Source: Hirundichthys speculiger (lineage: Eukaryota > Chordata > Actinopteri > Beloniformes > Exocoetidae). Taken from it: DNA of 64,000 bases. Below, one piece after another: positions 33,301 through 42,773 of the stretch. The notes below the pieces were generated by a model. It did not search any database and was not told the origin of the DNA. It saw only the letters and a program-made list of their open reading frames with translations. The stretch spans positions 231,865 through 295,864 of the forward strand of contig JAGFBZ010000365.1 in the NCBI GenBank assembly GCA_018398805.1. Reading direction: 5' to 3'. Within the stretch, counting starts at the first letter, position 1, and each line of letters opens with the position of its first letter. A program made the position numbers and the translations under genes.

Positions 33301-34752
33301 TATTTCAGTTAGACAAAGCTTTGTAACTAAGCCTTGCCAAGCCAGAAGGCCCATAGGGCAGGAGCCTATTTCCTGTTTCTTTAGCATGAAGCAGCTTTGT
33401 GTACATTACAAGTCCACCCCCTGGACATGATGCTAGTATGTCGCAGGGACTGAATCTATATCCCACCTGGGAATAAAATTCTTACCTCCGATATCTGACT
33501 CCACCTCCTCCAAGTTGTGTTCGACTGGCAAAGTCTTCCTCTTGTTTTTCTCTCTTTTTTTCCCTCTTTGGGTTTGTATTTGAGACATGACTCTGTTGGG
33601 TAAAATAACCAAATTAAAATAATTTAACAAAGCTGTATCTGTTATACAGTATGATATATAAATCAACTCTGAGCTGATTTATGGCTCATAAAGTGGTCTG
33701 GGACCCCTAGGGGGCCGTCACAGTTACTACAGGGGGGCCACCAAATATTTGTCATTTTTGTTTGATCTACATTAACCACATGAATATTTTCACTCAAATG
33801 CATACTGTTGACGCATTTTGAGCTAGTAGATCAGCTATTTCTTTTGACATTTTTTAATTTGTATCCTTAATTATTTTCTTTTTACTATTTTTGAATTGGA
33901 ATCGGAAAATTTACATTTATTAATTTTAAAATTAATTCTCGTGCTAACATTATTAACTTCTATTCAAATACAATAAACAAAAAATATATAATAGGCATTA
34001 ATATAGACTGAAGTAATAAAAGAGGGTCATGTTTACATGTTTTGAACTGTAACCGCAGAAATAAATAAATCGGGTGAAATAATGTTTAACATTTCACTTA
34101 AACCTCCCAAGCGCTTTTGAGAACCCCCTGGGGGTCCGAATCACAGGTTGAGAACCACTTGATTGATTGATTGTTTGTTTGATTGATTAAAAAGTTTATT
34201 GAGAAAAAATGTACAGTTTCATCACAGTACAGACCCACTGGTATAAGGTCAACTAAAAGGAGATTACATAAGCCTGAGCTTGTTTCAATTGACATTTTTT
34301 TAAAACTCATAACATTGAGAAACAGAGAAAGAACGCAATACTATGCAGAAAGTAGCATTCAAATGCCACAAATACGCTCTTGACCGATCGGCCAAAGAGT
34401 AAGCTCGTGATAGCAATTTTCCCCATTAAGTTTTGTTGTGTGGTTCCCGAGATATTCTGCAAAATACCGACGATGTCGCGTGGGGGCGCCGGCACACGCG
34501 CGGAGTTAACGGGGTTGTAAAACACATTAAATTTTAAAAACCCTACACACGAATAAATTAACCTCGCATTAACAAGCCTTCAGCAATCTAGAACAGTCGG
34601 CCCAGTGCTCAGATCTAGCCTAGCCTACCAACTTTTCCCAATGTTGTTAGCTTTAGCCATTTTCACGTTAGCAATCATGGCATGCAAACCACCGTCAGAT
34701 TATATTAACTGTTAATGTTACAATTATTTCTCAGGTAAATGTGTCACTTACC
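30023..34752 (-). CDS. ccdc106-like: CCDC106-like protein carried by the giant transposon
   Basis: Four coding exons with GT-AG borders and matching phases: 33588-33486 (ATG at 33588), 33223-33038, 32416-32246 and 30345-30023, giving a 260-aa protein. An upstream noncoding exon probably ends at 34752 (donor GTAAGT). Order: basic N terminus (KKREKNKRK), a coiled coil with four exact leucine heptads (WLLKEEI, RLLKEES, RLLKQER, DLLKEKS, about residues 60-90), an acidic/serine run and basic patches (SSSSSDEDSPKKKSKK), then a conserved C-terminal domain with VVHRYKKL, DLDRNTIAGTAVIADVLIA and a LNIKYKFQK end. This is the layout and C-terminal signature of vertebrate CCDC106 (280 aa in human), a nuclear protein reported to bind p53. 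The role in the transposon is unknown; a nuclear DNA- or transposase-binding partner is my inference. It runs divergently from the transposase and ends at the terminal repeat. Confidence 0.85.
30491..31321. mobile_element. Non-autonomous hAT-like element in a CCDC106-like intron
   Basis: Ends CAGGGGTGGGCAA and TTGCCCAGGTCTG (inverted CAGnnnTGGGCAA), flanked by GTCTATAC and CTCTATAG (six of eight bases shared), as for a hAT 8-bp duplication. Sub-terminal GGGCCACAT and GGCCCGCGGGCC sequences are typical of this common family. No transposase frame. Confidence 0.65.
31539..31949. mobile_element. TTAA-flanked MITE, copy 1
   Basis: About 410 bp with inverted GGTGGGGTAGGTGTT ends, alike to 42358-42769. 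The left side has TTAA at 31535-31538; the right end is slightly altered. It contains a CTCCGCCTCCTCCTC-rich stretch and a CAAAATAGTGATGATCACTATTTTG palindrome (shown in part; 31766-31790). Confidence 0.65.
32246..32416 (-). CDS. ccdc106-like: CCDC106-like, third coding exon (acidic/basic linker)
   Basis: 171 bp between acceptor CTTTAAG and donor GTATCT. It encodes the Ser/Glu and Lys-rich linker. An alternative acceptor eight bases downstream (CACAG before 32408) would break the phase with the preceding exon, so 32416 is preferred. Confidence 0.75.
33038..33223 (-). CDS. ccdc106-like: CCDC106-like, second coding exon (leucine heptads)
   Basis: 186 bp between acceptor TTTTTCAG and donor GTAACT. 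It encodes the coiled coil with four leucine-leucine heptads, predicted to dimerise. Confidence 0.82.
33486..33588 (-). CDS. ccdc106-like: CCDC106-like, first coding exon
   Basis: Start ATG at 33588-33586 lies four bases after an ACAG acceptor and opens MSQIQTQRGKKREKNKRK. The donor GTAAGA follows 33486. No other in-frame ATG upstream joins this frame through the 34752 donor. Confidence 0.75.
34160..34310 (+). repeat. GATT-tailed short repeat, copy 1
   Basis: GATTGATTGATT followed by a GGAGATTACATAAGCCTGAG block. A second direct copy lies at 35035-35155. The pair flanks the 5' exon and divergent promoter. Probably a retroposon tail. Confidence 0.6.
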
Positions 34753-35188
34753 AAGGTGTTTTTCTTCCGTGGTTGGGAAAGTGGAGCACACACCGGGAGA
34801 ATGCGGGTTTCTGTGACGACTCGCGTAGGAGTGGAGGACAAATAGAAAGAAGCACACAGCTTGTCACCGGTGGTTCTGTGTTTCGCCTTCACGTTGGTGA
34901 CGTTGCATTCGCCTGTGTACACATCATTACGCTCTGGAGACGTTCAATAGCCCGCGAAGATAGGAGCGCCAGCAAAAAAGCGCCACGAGCAGGTCAAGCT
35001 TCTTACTGTGTAGGTATGGTGTAGGAGGCACTGATTTATTGATTGATTGATAGGTTTATTATAAGTTTGCATAGGGAAAAGGTCAAGTAAGAAGGAGATT
35101 ACACTATTAAGCCTGATCTTATTTGTTTCAATTGAGATCCTTTTTTTTTAACTAAGAAGAAGGCAATTTCTTTAAAAAGAAGTCAACC
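34753..35188. promoter_or_regulatory. Divergent promoter region of the giant transposon
   Basis: About 430 bp between the probable 5' exon of the CCDC106-like gene (minus) and the transposase start codon (plus). It is locally CpG-rich at 34780-35000 against an AT-rich background, with no long frame crossing it, so both genes probably share it. A GATT-tailed repeat copy occupies 35035-35155. No TATA box is convincing. Confidence 0.5.
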
Positions 35189-35352
35189 ATGACTTTAATA
35201 AGAAAACTCCTGCAAAATACAGCACAAGGCGGAAAATCTCTGATACGGTGGCTTCAGAGGGAGAGGCTGTTGGCCAGTGAAAGAAGATGCCCAGTTTGCC
35301 ACAGGCAAATGAAGTTCAAAAAAACAAACACAACCAAAGATGGATATCGGTG
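35189..35352 (+). CDS. Transposase exon 1
   Basis: Encodes the N terminus and the first zinc-ribbon knuckle CPVC. The donor TG|GTAAGT follows 35352, leaving a two-base phase. Confidence 0.82.
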
Positions 35353-35399
35353 GTAAGTGATGAAGCATTACCATAATCTTATTATTATCATCTTTATTG

Positions 35400-35432
<33 letters not shown>

Positions 35433-35442
35433 TATATAGATA

Positions 35443-35499
<57 letters not shown>

Positions 35500-37976
35500 T
35501 ATATAGATATAGATATATAGATAGATATATATGTATATATATAGATATATAGATAGATATATAGATATTAAGCACTCTATATTTCAATGTGAACGTTTAT
35601 GTAGATGTAAGGGGTAAATGTTTTCCTCCTAACAAGGGACATGACGATGTTTACAATCTCATATACTCTTGAGAATCTATGTTACTACTTAAAATTATAT
35701 TTACAGGTGTGGTATGTTATGTTACAGGAGCTGCAGAAGGTCATCACATGGGGGCAGGGCAATAACAAGGTCCATCAGAGATGGATCCATTTTCTCTGGA
35801 TCACACATCCCATTACAATCATGGATGCAGATTATGCACAGGTTGGATGTTTCTTTCCCTCACTTCAATTCAAACGGTCTCTCATTCTCTCATAAGCTGT
35901 GTAATTGTATTTTGTTACACAATAATTGATTATTTTGTGCGTTTCATTTTAGCTTTGACCATTCCAATCAGGTAGACCTAATACAGTACATGCAAATACC
36001 ACATGTAATCAGTGTCTCTTAACATGAATAGCCAAATGCATACTGACATATTACATCGAGCAGTGGTCCCCAAACCTTGTATCTCAAAATCAAAAGCCAA
36101 GTTATATGTTTGCCCAGATTGCAAATTTATGAACATAGCAGATTTACAAGCTCTGAATGTGTTCGGATCGCAATGTGAACTTGTAGATCAGCTATTTTTA
36201 CTACTTCTATTGGTTATCTTATTTATGGAGTCTTAGTTTTTATTTCATGTATTAAGGAAGTTAATGAGAAATCAGTGCTTGTTTATTTTTTAAAATCATG
36301 AAAACTTACATATGCTTTTTTGAAGAATGTTTTTGAAAAGGATTTGAAATAATAATAATTAGGGGACCCATGTATTTATTTGTGACCCACAAATGGGTTC
36401 TGACCCAATGTTTTGTAACCATTGACATAGAGTACACATTCTAAAGAAATTCAAGAAATCATGCACGTTCATCCATCCCAACATTTACAATATGCACAAT
36501 GGATATTGTAGCAACAATCTATTTATATCAGGACCCCTCCCTGTCTACAAAACTATCCTATCCCTGTAGCTAATATGTTGATAGCAGTTGTCCTCTGTTT
36601 TTTCGCTCAGCTTGGCACAAGGATTGAGGCAAAGACATGTGGACATGATAGAAGATGGTGTGTGTGGAAGCCCCAAGTCTCTCACCAGGGTGACAACCCT
36701 ACTCCGTGAAATATGCTGTAAAGCTGTGAGGCGGATGGAGAGAAACCGGAAGATGAGGATCGGAGGGAGAACAGCGTTCATCGCAATAGACGAGAGCAAG
36801 TTTCGACACAAAAGAAAAGTAAGGTTTTATACGCTACTAAAACAGGGACAATAGGTTTTAAACACAGGCATCAAAGGGTTGGATTGGGGGGTGCCTCCTG
36901 GGTTACTGGTCCAGGCGCATTCTATATTGGCTGTGATGCCCAGGCGGCATCACTGGTTCGATTCCCGAGCCAGACATTTGCCACACTTCTCCCCCCATCT
37001 CTCTCCCCCTTTCCTGTCAGACTACTATCCTATCCAATAAAAGCAAAAATGGCCAAAAAAAAAAATCTTAAAAAGAAAAAAAAAAAACAAAAAACAAAAC
37101 AAACAAAAAATCTACAACCTATGGTTAATCTCCATGGTGATGTAACTGCCATAATGTTATGAAAATATAAATGGATCCTTTAAAGTGCTTCAATTTAGCT
37201 GCTAAAATGTTGTGTGAAGAACAGTGAGTCTGTTCTTCATTGTCTTCAGACAAAAGTCTTGCAGGTACTGGGCATGTGAGATATAGAAATCAGGGTCATT
37301 ATTGGCTTTTACCCATGACTACATTCATATACCACCTCTTGATCCATGTCTCAAACCATGCCATGTGGGGGCAGTTAATTTGAATAGAAGACCCTCAAAA
37401 TTGTCCCCAAATAAATGTATTTTATTTATGTATTTAAATTTAATTGGAACATTCAGAAATGGTGCATTTTAGGTGGACAGCCGCCATTAAGCATGACATT
37501 TTGTTTATTTTCAGTATGGACGTGGACGACGTGGCAACACCTGGCGACGGAGGTCCTGGGTATTCGGGATGATGGAGGTCAAGGGGTCCCGTAGACGCCC
37601 AGTGCTGAAACTGGTAGAAAACCGATCAAGGAGAATCTTGCACCCAATAATTCTCAAATACGTTAGACCTGGAAGCCAAATAATCAGTGATTGTTGGCGT
37701 GCATACGACAGGTTGGCCAGGGATGGATATATTCACTACCAGGTGAATCATCAGCGGTACTTTGTTCACCCTGGGAACGGTGCTCATACACAACACATTG
37801 AGCGTGCATGGAGGAGCTGTAAGGAGAACATATACCGCTACAGGGGGAACCTATCCGAAAGTGCTCTCAAGATGAACTTGAAGTTCATTGAATGGAACCA
37901 GTGGCTGGGGAAAGAGCACAGGGAGGGCATCTTAGGCCGCTTGTTTAAAGACATAAGAGCATGTCACAAAGTGTAA
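35189..37976 (+). CDS. IS1595/Merlin-type DDE transposase
   Basis: Four exons with consistent phases: 35189-35352, 35707-35841, 36611-36818 and 37515-37976, 322 aa. Exon 1 starts at ATG in AACCATGA context and encodes RCPVCHRQM followed by DGYRW, continued in exon 2 by cysteines and [14 protein letters not shown], the zinc-ribbon-like N terminus of IS1595/ISXO2 transposases. The catalytic domain has AIDESKF (first Asp, end of exon 3), YGRGRRG, then [10 protein letters not shown] (second Asp) and [16 protein letters not shown] (Glu), the DDE spacing of this family. It cuts and joins element ends to 8-bp staggered targets. No stop or frameshift is visible, so it may be active. The intron positions make it clearly eukaryotic, related to bacterial IS1016/IS1595. 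Confidence 0.88.
35400..35572. repeat. (TA)n/(GATA)n microsatellite in transposase intron 1
   Basis: Long TA run with interspersed TAGATA units. The open frames across it are simple-repeat artefacts. Confidence 0.9.
35707..35841 (+). CDS. Transposase exon 2
   Basis: Two in-frame acceptors exist: TTTACAG before 35707 and GTTACAG before 35728. The first adds seven residues including two more cysteines. The donor is AG|GTTGGA after 35841. Encodes [14 protein letters not shown], conserved in the family. Confidence 0.75.
36611..36818 (+). CDS. Transposase exon 3
   Basis: Acceptor TCGCTCAG before 36611, donor GTAAGG after 36818. Encodes the helix-rich linker and the first catalytic aspartate in AIDESKF. 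Confidence 0.85.
36860..37100 (+). mobile_element. tRNA-derived SINE in transposase intron 3
   Basis: Contains a B-box-like GGTTCGATTCC after a tRNA-like 5' region, a unique middle (CTTCTCCCCCCATCTCTCTC) and an A-rich tail to about 37100. It is a polymerase III retroposon, not a functional tRNA. Confidence 0.65.
37515..37976 (+). CDS. Transposase exon 4
   Basis: Acceptor TTTTCAG before 37515. Encodes the rest of the catalytic domain (second Asp and Glu) and stops at 37974-37976, four bases from the start of terminal-repeat similarity. Confidence 0.86.
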   Translation, partial: YGRGRRGNTWRRRSWVFGMMEVKGSRRRPVLKLVENRSRRILHPIILKYVRPGSQIISDCWRAYDRLARDGYIHYQVNHQRYFVHPGNGAHTQHIERAWRSCKENIYRYRGNLSESALKMNLKFIEWNQWLGKEHREGILGRLFKDIRACHKV

Positions 37977-39936
37977 GCCGAAATGAGGGGGCCTGGTGAA
38001 GCACCAGCCATGTGATATCACATTATCATGTGTCTGGCCCATGTGGGTGCTTGCAGTAGGTGGGTATTTTCACTCCACCAAAAAGTGGAATGCCTACCCA
38101 GTGCTTGGGGCCAGACTGGTCTGCAGAAAACACATGATTATGTGAATTCCCAAGACTGGGACTGTTTACTTAGTAATTATTATTTGTAGTTATTATTTAT
38201 CACTGTTGTTTTTATTTATTGAAAAAGAAGCCTATCCTGATTTTTTTTTTTTAAGTGCCTGACTGTTAAAAATTTGCACTGTTTTTGAAATTGTTTTATA
38301 AGAATTTGATTAAAATGTTTATCTTTGGCAGCTCACTTGTTTTTGCTTATGTGTCACAGCGAGGTGTTTTGAGTGAGGAAGTGTAAAAGTAATGCATTCA
38401 TCTTAATGTAGTTTGATGGCTGGTGATGGGGGTTTTTGATGGGAACTCTTAATTCCTGACAGATACAGTGTGCTGTTCAGGGGGAGAATCAGACACTGTA
38501 ACTGTATCAGTGTACTCTGACACTGTATCATAGACACTGGTCGGTTTTGCAGCATTTCCAGTCCAAGTGTCTTGGGTAATGTGATAGTTTCCTAGTTACG
38601 GGCTAAATACTGAGTAATTCCCAGGTAATAAAATGGAAACAGACCTCACTTCCTTTTACAGTACAAATCCATTTTAATAACTTGGTACTTTCCAGGTAGA
38701 TATTTTTCTATTTACTGGGTAACAAATGAGTAATTACCAGTTAATAACATGAAAACAGGCCTCACTTCCTTTTACAGTACAAATCCATTTTAACAACTTG
38801 GTACTTTCCAGGTAGATATTTTTCTATTTACTGGGTAACAAATGAGTAATTACCAGTTAATAACATGGAAACAGACCTCACTTCCTTTTACAGTACAAAT
38901 CCATTTTAATAACTTGGTACTTTCCAGGTAGATATTTTTCTATTTACTGGGTAACAAATGAGTAATTACCAGTTAATAACATGGAAACAGGCCTCACTTC
39001 CTTTTACAGTACAAATCCACTTTAGTAACTAGGTACTTTCTATGTAGGTATTTCTGTAGTTCCTGGGTAACGAATGAGTAATTACCAGATAATAGCATGA
39101 AAACAGGCCTCACTTCCTTTTGCAGTACAGTTCAACGGTAATTACCAGGTAAATGTTGTAGTTACTGGGTAAATACTAAGAAGTTACCAGGTAAGTAGTA
39201 AAAACCAGTTGACTGGTAGGAAAATACATGGCGTAAACACTTTTCACTTTCACATTTCCTAGTAATTACATGGTAAGTATCTAGTAAAAACTTATGATGT
39301 CTTGTAATTACACCTGGTGGTCAATAGGGAAGTAATTGGTAGTGTCATAATTTCTTTGTAAATTTCACAGTACTTTCTGTGTATTTACATAGCCTTCCTC
39401 TGTAGTTGTCAGGTACAATTAAAGGGTAGTTACAAGTACATATTAATATTAATACATATTAATTACCATGCATATACCTTCAAATTACTTTAAGAAACAC
39501 CCAGTAATTACTAATTATCATATGTGGTTGTTAGGAAATAATATAATAATTACTTAGTGAGTGCCTAGTAAATAATCACATAGTTACCATATAAATACTT
39601 TATATATACTGAGTAATTATTTCATATTACCTGGCTGTTACCAGGTACTTTTTAAGGAATGACTTGGCAATTACCTAGTAAGTACTTGGCAATTAAGAAA
39701 GTAGTTGGTATATAATTACAAATTATCCAGTAATTAATACTTATTACCAGGTAGTTACTTGGTATTTGCCTGGAATTGACTTGGTAATTACTTTAAAAGT
39801 ACAAGGTAATTACCTATATAGTTACCTTGTAATTACATGGCAATTTGACAGTAACTACTCCTTATTACATGGTACTTACCTTGTAATTACCATGTAAATA
39901 CATGGTAATTACAGTACTGTAAAAGGAAGCGTTACC
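37977..39936. repeat. Right terminal inverted repeat of the giant transposon
   Basis: About 1.96 kb, inverse of 28020-30022 by eye over long blocks. Contains four tandem copies of a ~116-bp unit starting CACTTCCTTTTACAGTACAA (about 38648-39120), against fewer on the left, so the arms differ by unit number. The inner ~200 bp lacks an insertion found in the left arm. Confidence 0.88.
38648..39125. repeat. ~116-bp tandem repeats within the right arm
   Basis: Units begin near 38648, 38761, 38877 and 38993, with a diverged one near 39111. Each carries TTCCTTTTACAGTAC, the same word found at the extreme transposon end but in reverse orientation, so these may be sub-terminal protein-binding sites. 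Confidence 0.8.
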
Positions 39937-39944
39937 AAAATCTC

Positions 39945-39988
39945 ATCACACAGAGCTGGTATAATTCCAACCTCCTCTGGGTCACTTG

Positions 39989-39991
<3 letters not shown>
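39945..39991 (-). repeat. ERV 5' LTR, outer 47 bp
   Basis: Continues the LTR interrupted at 28019. Matches 19349-19395 with one or two changes. The LTR starts TGTCAAGTGACC at 39991 in minus sense. Confidence 0.85.

Positions 39992-40062
<71 letters not shown>
39992..40062. repeat. (AT)n microsatellite, right target flank of the ERV
   Basis: Pure AT run mirroring 12039-12113 on the other side of the ERV. Confidence 0.9.
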
Positions 40063-40067
<5 letters not shown>

Positions 40068-40099
40068 GTGTATACTGTACATTGTATTTATTTTACTGC

Positions 40100-40198
40100 A
40101 AAAGCACTTCTGGTTAGATGCTAACTGCATTTCGTTGCCCTGTACTTAGACATGTGCAATGACAATAAAGTTGAATCTAATCTAATCTAATCTAATTC
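40100..40198 (+). mobile_element. LINE 3' end with TCTAA tail
   Basis: TGTGCAATGACAATAAAGTT followed by (GAATCTAATCTAA)-type tail repeats, a common teleost LINE 3' terminus. Only the terminal ~100 bp is recognisable. Confidence 0.55.
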
Positions 40199-42353
40199 AG
40201 TCGTTCTGAGTTTACTAACACACTGGACTTTCACAAACAAACTGAACCTTTTGAATAACGTATTCTCCTGCTCACCTATAGTGGCACTACATCAAAAATT
40301 CACAAAGGATAAGCCAAAACCAACAATGAACCTGGTTGTCTAGCATTAGTCAATGTAAGACAACTATGGTGTCTGACACGTCTCAGACAACTGCAAAAGC
40401 CACAACACAATGAAAAAAGTCACAATAGAAGTTGAAAAAAAAGAGAAGGTGGACGAAAACAGAAGTTAGCATGGCCTTCAAACATCTTTGGCTTTGTATT
40501 CAATAGACAACCTGATCCATTTTACACAGTAATCAGAAAACACGTTATCTGGCGCAAATATCATTTCGCTTTCAAAGAGCCAAGAAGCCAAAGACCTTTG
40601 AAAGAGACACCAACTTCTTTTTTCATCCACCTTCTATTTCTTTTCCAACTTCTGTTGTGGCTTTTGCTGTTGTGTTGTTGAAAACACAATGGAAGTGGCC
40701 ATTAGGAAGGGTTTAAAGGATAAGGTACCAAGGACAGGCCCAATGGGAGAGCCCTGAGCTTCTGTGTCACCTTGAAAGAGAAGTCAAAGGCATTTCCAGC
40801 TCCTGTGAATATACATATTAAAAAAATATATATATATAGATCTACTTTGGTAAAATACAGCTTGAAGCTGTAAAGAGATAGCTAGCAAAGCATGTGAAAT
40901 GATTACTTTTTAGGTAACACAAAGTAACTTGAAGCCTTCATTTGTCTCTCTGAAGGTAATGGGAGATATTCCTCCCTTCCTCAAGAGAGCAAATGGACTA
41001 TACTTGTAATACACTTTTCTAGTTTTGCCAACTGCTCTGTTCACACAGCACTCTCAGTTTACAGAGATCCCCTCTTCCAAGTCGAATACTTCTTTTTCTA
41101 TCATACACACAAACCAATGAACCCCGATGAACTGGAGTTAATGTAGGATTCGGTGTCTTGCCCAAGGACAGCAAATGGATGGTGGGGCCAGAAATAAAAC
41201 CACCAACATTTAGCTTGACAGACGATTGCTCTAGCTCAGCCTCATCCACATCACTGAGCTGCCAGGTGGGTCCTTCAGGCATGTAACCATCAAGCACTGG
41301 TCTTCCCAGAAGTAACAAACACTACCAACAGGATCGGTCTGGCCGTGTACAAAACAGACAGGTGACTCCGGTAAGTTATCACAGTAAACCTTTATTTCCA
41401 GTGCAGACAACACACAGTGCTCAAGAAGATTTTCCCTTTGTTTTACAAGGTGTAAAGCAGACATCTATGATATTTAGATGGTTTAGAAAATACACAAGAA
41501 AAGTGAGAAATAAACAGATTTAAGGAGAAATAAAATGCAGCATATTTATATATTTAATAATTGAACTGGCTCAGTCAGCTGTTACCTGAGCTCAGGTAAG
41601 CTCTGATCCCCACTGGTGAACACACTTTAAGCTGTCACAACATTAAATCTACATGTTTATCACCATCCAGTTGAAGATCACAGCCTTCAGACGAGGACCT
41701 GCCATCACACACACACATCAGTGTTACAACTTCAACTGAAATCAACATCAGACTCACAACAACATCTGATGATGAAAGTCTTAACTTTCACATTTCAACT
41801 GTGCCACTGAACTTGAGAGAGAAGTGTTTGAGACGACCACGTTGAGCTGGAGAGGTTTTCTCAGTCCTGTTTCTGAGCTAGCTTAATGTGGAAAAAGTAA
41901 TACAAACACTAAGAATAAAGTTAGAATATTATGAGTAAAATATTGTGATGAGAAAAAAAGTGCAACTTCAAGACAAACATTTATATCACAAGACAAATTT
42001 TACTTTAAAAAGGTTGTTGTAATTTCACAAGCAAGAAGCCATCATTTTACAAGAAAAATGTGTACTATTGTATGTGTACTATTGTATAAATCAATTTGTG
42101 ATTTATAAGAAAAAAGTGTTCAAATGCTAAACTTAAGTTCTTCTTCACTTTAGTATTCACAAAGAATCCTTCTCATTTATTGCATCAGTATCACATTATC
42201 CTTTGTAACAGGACTTTTTTCTGTTAAAACTCTGTCACAGTACAGCGTCTTTATGTTTTAATTGTTGTAAACTCTGAATGGCTCTCTGGAGCATAAACAA
42301 GCAGCTCATACCACACAATTAATGGTTCATTATTCTTTATTGTTAGAGTAGAA
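40199..42353. other. No recognisable gene
   Basis: AT-rich intergenic DNA. Short frames at 41019-41464 include TCTTGCCCAAGGACAGCAAA, part of a dispersed noncoding repeat. No coding gene is supported. Confidence 0.5.
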
Positions 42354-42357
42354 TTAA

Positions 42358-42769
42358 AGGTGGGGTAGGTGTTCTTTGAAAAAATGGTTCCAGCAATCCA
42401 AGTCAAGTGAGATTTTGAAAATATACGCTCCCTCCCTCCTCCCAAAGGCTCCGCCTCCTCCTCTTCAGCTCACCCCTCGAAACCATGCCTTCACATGATT
42501 CATGACTACATGAACCGCAGGGAGGGAGGGAGGGAGGGGTGGGTGGGAGTGCATTGATATTTGATGGACGTATTAGGCAGCCAATGAAAGTAATGATGAT
42601 CACTATTTTGATTGGTCAGAGTTTTTCTCTGATTAGACCCTCTAGACTGGACCAAAACGTTTAGTTTTTTTTTTGCAAACATTTTATTTCAGTGGGTGCA
42701 ATGGGAATGTGAAAAGGTTTTCAGGCAACATTGTAAAAAGTGCTGAAAAAAAGAACACCTACCCCACCT
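42358..42769. mobile_element. TTAA-flanked MITE, copy 2
   Basis: 412 bp with inverted ends AGGTGGGGTAGGTGTTCTTT, exactly flanked by TTAA (42354-42357 and 42770-42773). The TTAA target suggests mobilisation by a piggyBac- or Kolobok-type transposase. The same family lies at 31539-31949. Confidence 0.8.
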
Positions 42770-42773
42770 TTAA

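Larger units (their letters stand above)
28020..39936. mobile_element. Giant Merlin/IS1595-like DNA transposon with cargo gene
   Basis: An 11,917-bp element begins GGTAACGCTTCCTTTTACAG and ends with the inverse, inside the ERV 5' LTR. The 8-bp duplication AAAATCTC is present at 28012-28019 and 39937-39944, with the empty target intact in the other LTR (19341-19348). Inverted terminal repeats are about 2 kb each. Two divergent spliced genes lie between them: a CCDC106-like gene on the minus strand (34752-30023) and an IS1595-type transposase on the plus strand (35189-37976). Both end within a few bases of a terminal repeat. Eight- to nine-bp duplications and a GG start agree with Merlin elements, but known Merlins are much shorter with short ends. 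Smaller elements have inserted into its introns. Confidence 0.9.

Noticed and set aside
36880..36980. Possible tRNA gene (GGTTCGATTCC box)
   Set aside because: It is followed by a tRNA-unrelated body and an A-rich tail, as in a SINE; no complete cloverleaf was found.
41019..41464. Minus-strand frames of 77-99 codons
   Set aside because: Embedded in a dispersed noncoding repeat; no domain and no conserved splice structure.
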